From FEN-727 sp036508635 (GTDB lineage: Bacteria; Actinomycetota; Geothermincolia; Fen-727; Anoxymicrobiaceae), in contig DATCGY010000154.1 of the NCBI GenBank assembly GCA_036508635.1, forward strand, positions 1-9,144: a DNA stretch of 9,144 nt, read 5' to 3'. A program made the position numbers and the translations under genes. Below are positions 1-4,675 of this stretch, piece by piece; within the stretch, counting starts at the first letter, position 1; each line of letters starts with the position of its first letter. The notes beneath the pieces were generated by a model. That model did not search any database. It had not been told where the DNA came from and was given only the letters and a program-made list of their open reading frames with translations.

Positions 1-2
1 TC

Positions 3-596
3 TCGCGCGACACTATTGCCGACGAAGAGGTCTACCGGGTCGAAGGCAGCGGCAGGCGCTTCCTCGAGTACAACAAGAACATCCCGCTCGGCCACTTCAT
101 GGAAGCGTCCATGTCGGCGGTGGTCGCAAGTACCGAGGGCAAAGGTGAGCCTGATAACCTCGAATTCCTCAGAACGGTGTTCTCGCAGGAGTTCATCTTC
201 AGCCCGACCCGCGAAGCCGAGGCCTGGAAACTCGACCACCAGATGTACGCAAACACGCTCCGGTCGCTTCTCGACTCCTACCTGGAGGCCTATCTCATCG
301 CCAGCCGCGCCCTGACCTCGATTCCCGCCGAGGAGCCCGTCAAGGTGGACAACGCGGTCGAGCTCTGCTTCAGCGAGGGCGAGAGAATGCTCAAGGAAGG
401 CTCGGTAAGGCGTGAGGAGTCGCTCTGCAGGGTAGCATTTAAGAACGCCATCAAGAGCTACCGGGAAATGGGCCTCGTCACCCAGACCCTCGTTCCTAAC
501 GACCACGGAAAGATGATCACCATGGTCTCCCGCGGCGAGAACTTCGACGAGTTCAACTCACTCGAGCAGCGCCTGACCTCCCTCCTTCCTCAATAA
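3..596 (+). CDS. C-terminal part of a PlsB-like glycerol-3-phosphate acyltransferase (5' partial)
   Basis: The reading frame is open from the left edge to a TAA at 594-596, so 197 C-terminal residues are visible and the start lies outside. The fragment has a segment reading LEYNKNIPLGHF (about residues 21-32), then a long helical region and a final RREESLCRVAFKNAIKSYREMGLV segment split by charged stretches. From memory this order resembles the region after the catalytic domain of PlsB-type acyltransferases, where a YxNN(I/L)xH-like motif precedes helical repeats ending in a 'xxxREEGYI' type segment. Such enzymes acylate glycerol-3-phosphate at the membrane in the first step of phospholipid synthesis. 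The diagnostic HX4D acyltransferase motif would lie upstream and cannot be checked. No membrane segment is visible in this part. The assignment rests on remembered family resemblance and is moderate; a different helical protein is possible. Confidence 0.55.
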   Translation, partial: SRDTIADEEVYRVEGSGRRFLEYNKNIPLGHFMEASMSAVVASTEGKGEPDNLEFLRTVFSQEFIFSPTREAEAWKLDHQMYANTLRSLLDSYLEAYLIASRALTSIPAEEPVKVDNAVELCFSEGERMLKEGSVRREESLCRVAFKNAIKSYREMGLVTQTLVPNDHGKMITMVSRGENFDEFNSLEQRLTSLLPQ

Positions 597-623
597 CCGA
601 GGGGGGCTCGGGGTACGTTTTTT
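597..623 (+). terminator. weak candidate intrinsic terminator after the PlsB-like gene
   Basis: Immediately after the stop codon, CCGAG (597-601) can pair with CTCGG (607-611) around a five-G loop, and a run of six T follows at 618-623. The stem is short and six bases separate it from the T run, so this is a poor match to a classical terminator. It also overlaps the left arm of the palindrome at 607-703, which may be the real structure here. Confidence 0.25.
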
Positions 624-703
624 CCTCGAGGTCCTCGCGGCAAGATGGTAATTCATTCAGATATAAATCCGCTGCGGAGTTCGACGGAAAAAAGTACCCC
701 TCG
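607..703. repeat. ~97-nt imperfect palindrome (REP/MITE-like element)
   Basis: The outer arms are GGGGTAC-G-TTTTTTCC (610-625) and GGAAAAAAGTACCCC (686-700), complementary except for one bulged G. Pairing continues inward with a further bulge (TCGA 626-629 with TCGA 681-684) and more weakly through the GC-rich stretches at 631-640 and 671-680. An AT-rich loop of about 30 nt is left around 641-668. No gene fits inside. The structure looks like a short non-autonomous palindromic repeat or a long RNA hairpin. Whether it is repeated elsewhere in the genome cannot be seen here. Confidence 0.5.
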
Positions 704-796
704 CCCTGCACTTTAAGATAATAAGAAGACTGTGGTCTGGTTCCACTATGTCTGAACCTGGTGAGGGTGGGGGAGAAGAAAATGGGGGGGGAGTTG

Positions 797-802
797 TAGA
801 AT
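797..802 (+). promoter_or_regulatory. possible leaderless -10 element (TAGAAT) for the NUDIX gene
   Basis: TAGAAT matches the sigma-70 -10 consensus at five of six positions and lies six bases before the ATG at 809, so transcription would begin at or next to the start codon. No convincing -35 hexamer is seen about 17 bp upstream. The only purine-rich stretch that could be a ribosome site, the G8-AG run at 784-793, sits 15 bases from the ATG, too far for a normal Shine-Dalgarno. Leaderless initiation is therefore an inference. Confidence 0.3.
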
Positions 803-808
803 TGAGAT

Positions 809-1387
809 ATGTTTATAAGTAATGAGAACGTAAAGGCGCTTGAAGCCCAATTTGGTTCGCCCATCGTGTGTTCGTGGGAGTTCGAGATAGCACAGGGCGA
901 ATACGACATGGTCGTCAGCAGCATGCGCGATGGAAGGGCGCACGATGTCACGATGTTCATCAGGAACCAGACAGATACCGGTCTCATCGCCGTGATCCGG
1001 AAGCCGTTCTTCCCTGCCGAAGCTTTCAGGGTGCCCAGCGGGGCGGCGCATCGCGGCGAGACACTCGAGGACGGAGCTATTCGTGAAGCCCATGAGGAGA
1101 CGGGGCTCGAGATACAGCTGCTGCGATACGTCGTTCGTATCAAGGCGAGCTTTACCTGTGGTTACAGGAAGCCCATCGATTGGACCACGCATATTCTCGA
1201 AGCGAGGCAGTTGAGCGGTGAGCTGGACCCCATAGATACAGAGGAGATCGCAGAGGCGCGATGGGCGACGATCGAAGAGCTGCAGGGGCCTATAAGGGCG
1301 GAGCTCCTCGAGATCGGGTGGGACCTCTTTCGCTACAGGGTAGCACTTACCGACCTCACTGTCGGAGCGCTGGGGGTAGAGAGTTGA
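809..1387 (+). CDS. NUDIX hydrolase
   Basis: This 192-residue protein carries a complete NUDIX box, GX5EX7REXXEEXGL, at residues 78-100 (G78, E84, R92-E93, E96-E97, G99-L100). The box binds the divalent metals used to hydrolyse nucleoside diphosphates linked to another group. The lead-in AVIRKPFFPAEAFRVPSGAAHRGE resembles the ADP-ribose/sugar-nucleotide pyrophosphatase-like branch, but the substrate cannot be told. A mixed alpha/beta N-terminal part of about 55 residues precedes the fold, and no signal peptide or membrane segment is present. ATG 809 is the only sensible start, because the next in-frame Met is residue 34. It lacks a well-placed Shine-Dalgarno. Its stop overlaps the start of the radical SAM gene, which implies translational coupling and perhaps a shared pathway. 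Confidence 0.9.
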   Translation: MFISNENVKALEAQFGSPIVCSWEFEIAQGEYDMVVSSMRDGRAHDVTMFIRNQTDTGLIAVIRKPFFPAEAFRVPSGAAHRGETLEDGAIREAHEETGLEIQLLRYVVRIKASFTCGYRKPIDWTTHILEARQLSGELDPIDTEEIAEARWATIEELQGPIRAELLEIGWDLFRYRVALTDLTVGALGVES

Positions 1388-2259
1388 GATACGAAGAGCC
1401 GGTTTTCCGTCCGCCATGCGAGTCCGGCAGCCTTATCATCCAGGCAACGATAGGCTGCCCTCACAACCAGTGCGCGTTCTGCGGCATGTACAAGATGAAG
1501 AAGTACCGCGTCCGTCCACTTCTCGAGATAAAAGAAGACATTCAGATGGCAAAGCACGTGTGGGCCAACCCGTCATCGGTCTTTCTCGCCGACGGAAACA
1601 CGATCGCGATGCGCGCTGACGACCTCGTGCAGGTCCTTGACTACGTCAGAGAGGCATTCCCGGGAGTCGGGCGGATCTCGTGCTATGGCGGCGCTCGCTT
1701 TATCAGGGGGCGAAAGGTCGAGGACTTGAGAAGGTTGCATGAACACGGACTGCAGATCATCTATATGGGGCTGGAGAGCGGCGACGAGGAGACCTTGAGG
1801 AGGATCAACAAGGGAGCAACACCGGATGACTACATCAGGTCCGCCGAGAAGCTCCACGAAGCCGGCATCCTGCTGTCCACATATGTCCTGGCAGGACTCG
1901 GAGGGCGTGAGCGGACGCGGGAGCACGCAATCGGGTCGGCACGTACGCTCAACGCGATGAACCCACAGTATATCCGCATCCGGACGCTGGTCGTGTTGCC
2001 CGGATGCGACCTCTACGACGAGAAAGAGAGCCGTGGCTTCGAGGAGCTCTCAGGAAGGGAAATCGCTCTCGAGACGCGCCTCCTCCTGGAGAACCTTGAG
2101 GTCACCGGAGCCGAGTTCCTGAGCGACCACGTATCGAACTACCTTCCCATCTACGGGATGCTGCCGCAGGACAAGGACAGCATGCTCTGTGCCATCGACG
2201 AAGCTCTTGCTCAGACCGACAATCCCATGCTCGGTCCCCGGACCATAACCTCCCTCTAA
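1384..2259 (+). CDS. radical SAM protein (CX4CX2C class)
   Basis: The product (291 residues from TTG 1384) has a radical SAM core. The iron-sulfur motif is CPHNQCAFC (C25, C30, C33), with CX4CX2C spacing rather than the classical CX3CX2C. The MGLESG motif follows at residues 128-133 (E131 is the expected SAM-contacting acid), then the barrel strands LLSTYVLAGLGG and YIRIRTLVVLPG. The C-terminal tail DHVSNYLPIYGMLPQDK is typical of a widespread group of uncharacterised radical SAM proteins, distantly related to the Elp3/MiaB type. The frame is open further upstream to an ATG at 1261, but that would overlap the NUDIX gene by 127 bp. TTG 1384 gives a four-base TTGA overlap, has GGGGG about 8 nt ahead, and begins where family similarity begins. 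The reaction is unknown. It is probably co-expressed with the NUDIX hydrolase. Confidence 0.88.
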   Translation: MRYEEPVFRPPCESGSLIIQATIGCPHNQCAFCGMYKMKKYRVRPLLEIKEDIQMAKHVWANPSSVFLADGNTIAMRADDLVQVLDYVREAFPGVGRISCYGGARFIRGRKVEDLRRLHEHGLQIIYMGLESGDEETLRRINKGATPDDYIRSAEKLHEAGILLSTYVLAGLGGRERTREHAIGSARTLNAMNPQYIRIRTLVVLPGCDLYDEKESRGFEELSGREIALETRLLLENLEVTGAEFLSDHVSNYLPIYGMLPQDKDSMLCAIDEALAQTDNPMLGPRTITSL

Positions 2260-2262
2260 CCA

Positions 2263-2276
2263 GGGTTATCGCTTTT
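2263..2276. repeat. left copy of a 14-bp direct repeat flanking the repeat cluster
   Basis: GGGTTATCGCTTTT occurs here and again at 2479-2492, exactly bounding the 202-nt repeat cluster. The right copy contains the reverse complement of the last codons and stop of the small cysteine protein gene. This left copy is therefore a detached duplicate of that gene's 3' end, as expected from a target-site duplication or from slippage/recombination. Confidence 0.7.
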
Positions 2277-2478
2277 GGGTCAGATCTGGTTTTTGAAGGG
2301 TGAACGGGGTCAGGTCTGGGTTTTCAAGTTAGGCCGGGGTCAGGTCTGTTTCTTCAATCCGATTCCTGTTTGATCTATTTCCCGCTTGAAAAAAAGACCT
2401 GACCCCTTCTTCTTCAGCGGACGCCACCCCTTCAATAAACAGATCTGACCCCGGGTTTTCAGACCCCGGGTTTTCAAG
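2277..2478. repeat. REP-like GGGGTCAGGTCTG repeat cluster
   Basis: Five copies of a roughly 21-nt unit, consensus GGGGTCAG(G/A)TCTG followed by a T-rich tract and CAA or GAA. Plus orientation: 2278-2298, 2306-2327, 2336-2357. Minus orientation: 2386-2406 and 2431-2452. The outer pair (2278-2298 with 2431-2452) shares the AGATCT variant and the inner pair (2336-2357 with 2386-2406) shares AGGTCT, so the copies nest as two inverted repeats. A 15-bp unit, GACCCCGGGTTTTCA, is then tandemly duplicated at 2447-2461 and 2462-2476. GGGGTCAGGTCT motifs of this kind are known to me as dispersed bacterial repeats often near REP-associated tyrosine transposases; no transposase is present here. The cluster fills the gap between two convergent genes and has no coding potential. 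Confidence 0.8.
2336..2406. terminator. hairpin between convergent genes, possible bidirectional terminator
   Basis: The inner inverted pair of repeat units can form a stem of about 19 pairs around a 28-nt loop (2358-2385), lying between the 3' ends of the radical SAM gene (plus) and the small cysteine protein gene (minus). Each arm carries T/A-rich sequence, but on the loop side rather than as a terminal U tract, so the structure is not a textbook intrinsic terminator. Termination or mRNA 3'-end protection is inferred from position only. Confidence 0.3.
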
Positions 2479-2492
2479 GGGTTATCGCTTTT
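2479..2492. repeat. right copy of the 14-bp direct repeat
   Basis: Identical to 2263-2276. Read on the minus strand it includes the end of the last codons (KKR) and the TAA stop of the small cysteine protein gene, so this copy is probably the original and the left one the duplicate. Confidence 0.7.
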
Positions 2493-2634
2493 TGTAGTCG
2501 TGGCAGACGGTGACGTTGGGACGTTTTGAGTTGTGGCAGGCGGATGGGTAGTCGTAGTCGCACGAATCGCAAAGGAGCTTCGGCGAGCCGAGTTTCTTTC
2601 TGAAATTCCACCATAGCAATCTCAGGTTCTTCAT
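2482..2634 (-). CDS. small four-cysteine, zinc-ribbon-like protein (50 aa)
   Basis: Reading the minus strand from ATG (2634-2632) to TAA (2484-2482) gives 50 residues. They start with a basic, aromatic stretch (MKNLRLLWWNFRKK) and continue LLCDSCDYDYPSACHNSKRPN before ending CHDYKKR. Four cysteines at 22, 25, 33 and 44 give CX2C-X7-C-X10-C, with His 34 and 45 next to the last two; this looks like a small zinc site. The regular cysteine spacing, the KRPN segment and the clean termini argue for a real gene. I do not recognise a named family and infer no function beyond possible metal binding, although small orphan proteins of similar pattern exist. No strong Shine-Dalgarno is seen. GATAAT (2649 down to 2644, minus strand) lies nine bases before the ATG, so a leaderless transcript is possible. 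It is divergent from the HAD gene, and its 3' end abuts the repeat cluster. Confidence 0.7.
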   Translation of the reverse strand: MKNLRLLWWNFRKKLGSPKLLCDSCDYDYPSACHNSKRPNVTVCHDYKKR

Positions 2635-2747
2635 ATCTCTATTATTATCGGGCGATCGGGGTTCGACATTGATATTCGACGGACGACGCGGTGGATAGAG
2701 CGTCCCTGGTGTATTGTATAGTTGTCGATCGAAAGAGGATGATTTAT

Positions 2748-3545
2748 TTGAAGACGTTTGACCCGGAAATCATAGAAGCGGTCTTTTTCGACGTCGGAAA
2801 TACGCTGCTAAAGCCTTACCCTTCGCTCGAGGGCGTCATCCGCGAGGTGATGTTGAGGTTCGGATGCGACCCTTCCGACGAGGCGATGACACGCGGCGTT
2901 ATCGCGGCCGACCGCTACTACGAGAAGCGTTACTGGCAGGACGACTCCTTTTGGGCAAACGAGACCGACGCCTCCGCGATGTGGTCTGAGCTTTACGCCG
3001 TCGCCCTCGATGAGATGGGAATCGACGGCGACCGCCACCTTATCGGGCGTGCCATCTACGACCACTTCGGAGACGGAGCAAGGTGGCGTACTTACGACGA
3101 CGTGGTCCCCGTGTTCAAACGCCTTCACGATGAGGGTTACAGGCTGGCCCTCGTGTCCAACTGGGACTCCCGCCTGGCAAAGCTGTGCTTCGACATGGGG
3201 TTGTTCCGCTATCTCGACTCGATACTGTCTTCGGCGAGCGTGGGGCTGATCAAACCCGACCCGCGCATCTACCAGGTCGCTTGCGAGCGCCTGGCCGTCG
3301 AGCCAGGCAGAGCGGTGCACGTGGGCGACCACTACTACTCCGACGTCCTCGGGGCGCGCAGCGTCGGCATCAATCCGGTGATGATCGACCGGTTCGGCTT
3401 CGGAAACCCGGCCGACGTCCCGGTCATCAAAGACCTCAACGAGCTACTGCCGATACTGGGCATGGGGCCGGCGGCGGCCGATGTGCGCGATGCGATAAGA
3501 GATGGCGCGTGCGTGCAGTCCCCCGGGGAACAGCGCCAGGGTTAG
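2748..3545 (+). CDS. HAD-superfamily hydrolase (subfamily IA-like)
   Basis: A haloacid-dehalogenase-fold phosphatase or dehalogenase-like protein of 265 residues from TTG 2748. Motif I is FFDVGNTL (nucleophile D15), motif II LVSNWDSRL (S137-N138), motif III the lysine in GLIKPDP (K169), and motif IV VGDHYYSDVLGA (D194, D199). A helical cap (about residues 25-105) sits between motifs I and II, as in subfamily I enzymes. The second Asp of the usual DxDx(T/V) motif is Gly17, a change also seen in some HAD-IA members. The start is uncertain. TTG 2748 has AGAGG nine bases upstream. ATG 2739 touches that same AGAGG and would have no room for a ribosome site. GTG 2691 adds 19 residues with no family character. 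The substrate is unknown. The gene ends head-on against the amidohydrolase with overlapping stop codons. Confidence 0.88.
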   Translation: MKTFDPEIIEAVFFDVGNTLLKPYPSLEGVIREVMLRFGCDPSDEAMTRGVIAADRYYEKRYWQDDSFWANETDASAMWSELYAVALDEMGIDGDRHLIGRAIYDHFGDGARWRTYDDVVPVFKRLHDEGYRLALVSNWDSRLAKLCFDMGLFRYLDSILSSASVGLIKPDPRIYQVACERLAVEPGRAVHVGDHYYSDVLGARSVGINPVMIDRFGFGNPADVPVIKDLNELLPILGMGPAAADVRDAIRDGACVQSPGEQRQG

Positions 3546-4390
3546 TCGAAGCGGTGCCCGAGCATCGCGAGAGCATTGCGTCCGAGGATGGCTTCTTTCG
3601 TCTCAGGTTCGAGCCCGGCAGCTTCTATCTCGTTCAAGTGCCGCTGCATCCGAAGCAGAGGGTAGTCGGTGCCGAAGAGAATGCGGCCAGGACCGACGAT
3701 CTCCACGGCCAGCTTGTAGATATCCGGCCTGTACAGGAACGGTGATGCCGCGGTGTCGTAATAGACTGACGACGTAACCTTTGCGACCTCCGGCATCAGC
3801 TCGTAAAAGAACAGCCCCCCTCCCCAGTGCGCCAGGATGGTTGTTACGTCAGTGAACTTCTCCAGGAACCTGTAGACCGACGCCGGTGTGGTCGGGGTCT
3901 TGCCCGGGTAGAAATGCCCGACGTCCTCGTTGGCGTGCAGGAGCAGGATGAGCCCCGCTTCTTCGACGGCCTTCACGAGCCGCCCCGTTGTCCCTTTGTC
4001 GTCGAGGCGAAAGCCCTGGGCGTCGGCCGACACTTCTCCGACACCCTTCAGCCCGCCCGTGAAACAGCGGTCGAGCTCGGTGTCGCAGGCTTTGCCGGCC
4101 ACCGGGTTGGCGATCGCCAGCCCGATAAGGCGGTCGGGATACTGGTTTATAGCCTCCATCATGTAACTGTTGTGCTGGCGGCACATGTCCAGACTGCGCC
4201 ACGGGAACCCGCACACGATGGACTTGTCGACTCCGGCAGTATCCATCTCTTCGATGAGGCCTTCGAACGTCACCATCCGTGCCTTGGGGTTGCTGTAGAT
4301 GAAGTCGAACGACGAGTCGCGCTTGGCGTACATCTCGCGCCGCTCGATAACGTCCGGCGGAAATATGTGGGTATGCGCGTCTATTATCAC
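3542..4390 (-). CDS. amidohydrolase family 2 (ACMSD-like metal-dependent hydrolase)
   Basis: A 282-residue TIM-barrel amidohydrolase. The metal-binding DAHTHIF motif is at the extreme N-terminus (H6, H8). A helical insertion follows, then GVGEVS (E119), LLLHANEDVGH (H152), ILAHWGGG (H188) and ILFGTDYPL (D242). These are the ligand and catalytic positions expected of the PF04909 family, which holds decarboxylases (ACMSD, gamma-resorcylate) and hydrolases of cyclic or lactone substrates. The exact reaction cannot be assigned. The start is GTG (4390-4388), supported by GGAGGT five bases upstream; the protein begins directly at the first barrel strand as usual. The gene is cytoplasmic and alone on its strand. 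Its TAA overlaps the TAG of the convergent HAD gene (TTAG, 3542-3545), leaving no room for a terminator between them. A tandem ATCACAG repeat lies upstream at 4421-4447. Confidence 0.9.
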   Translation of the reverse strand: MIIDAHTHIFPPDVIERREMYAKRDSSFDFIYSNPKARMVTFEGLIEEMDTAGVDKSIVCGFPWRSLDMCRQHNSYMMEAINQYPDRLIGLAIANPVAGKACDTELDRCFTGGLKGVGEVSADAQGFRLDDKGTTGRLVKAVEEAGLILLLHANEDVGHFYPGKTPTTPASVYRFLEKFTDVTTILAHWGGGLFFYELMPEVAKVTSSVYYDTAASPFLYRPDIYKLAVEIVGPGRILFGTDYPLLRMQRHLNEIEAAGLEPETKEAILGRNALAMLGHRFD

Positions 4391-4420
4391 CGGGACCTCC
4401 AGCAGAGTGAGTACGGTCGC

Positions 4421-4447
4421 ATCACAGCAAACGAAACCTTATCACAG
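4421..4447. promoter_or_regulatory. tandem ATCACAG heptamers 20 bp apart, possible operator
   Basis: ATCACAG occurs at 4421-4427 and again at 4441-4447, a period of exactly 20 bp (about two helical turns), 31-57 bp upstream of the amidohydrolase GTG. Same-face direct half-sites suit cooperative binding by a regulator. TCACA is also a CRP half-site, but the mirror half TGTGA is missing at CRP spacing. Chance occurrence cannot be excluded from one sequence. Confidence 0.25.
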
Positions 4448-4492
4448 AGTGTCTGCCGTCGCCATTGAAGCGCCTCGAATACCGGCCCTGAG

Positions 4493-4509
4493 CCCGCGAT
4501 CGTCGCGGG
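4493..4509. promoter_or_regulatory. GC-rich perfect inverted repeat in divergent intergenic region
   Basis: CCCGCGA-TCG-TCGCGGG is a perfect 7-bp palindrome with a 3-bp centre, midway between the divergent amidohydrolase and FadH-like genes. It has no following T tract on either strand, so a terminator is unlikely. It could be an operator or an RNA hairpin in a leader. The evidence is the symmetry only. Confidence 0.3.
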
Positions 4510-4594
4510 GCAAATAGGAGCCGTGAGGCGTGAGGTCACCCGCCCGAGGCACGGCGGCTAACCGCGGGTCCAGACTGGTGTGGCTCGATTCCAT

Positions 4595-4600
4595 TAGAAT
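4595..4600 (+). promoter_or_regulatory. possible -10 hexamer upstream of the FadH-like gene
   Basis: TAGAAT lies 76 bp before the TTG start and matches TATAAT at five of six bases. No good -35 box is visible 16-18 bp upstream. It is the best -10 candidate I see in the 285-bp gap between the divergent genes. Confidence 0.25.
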
Positions 4601-4675
4601 AGAGGTAACCGGTACAACGGCACGACCGACAGGTGAGCCCTGGACGCCGCGAATCAAGAGGAAAGGAATATCCAG

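Noticed and set aside
748..822. 24-residue upstream ORF (ATG 748 to TAA 822) overlapping the NUDIX start
   Set aside because: Its Gly-rich product comes from the G tracts, it has no Shine-Dalgarno, and nothing supports translation; a leader peptide cannot be excluded.
553..1417. Long minus-strand frames over the NUDIX gene and the upstream spacer
   Set aside because: Antisense shadows of the NUDIX gene; low-complexity translations with no motif.
2277..2478. CRISPR array
   Set aside because: Units are irregularly spaced, occur in both orientations and differ from each other; there are no uniform spacers or cas genes.
2662..2680. TTCGAC repeated at 2662 and 2675 upstream of the HAD gene, as a -35 box or operator
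   Set aside because: Only six bases each, with no matching -10 element at proper spacing; too weak to annotate.
3185..3745. 186-codon plus-strand frame spanning the HAD end and amidohydrolase end
   Set aside because: Arg/Gly-rich out-of-frame translation of two real genes.
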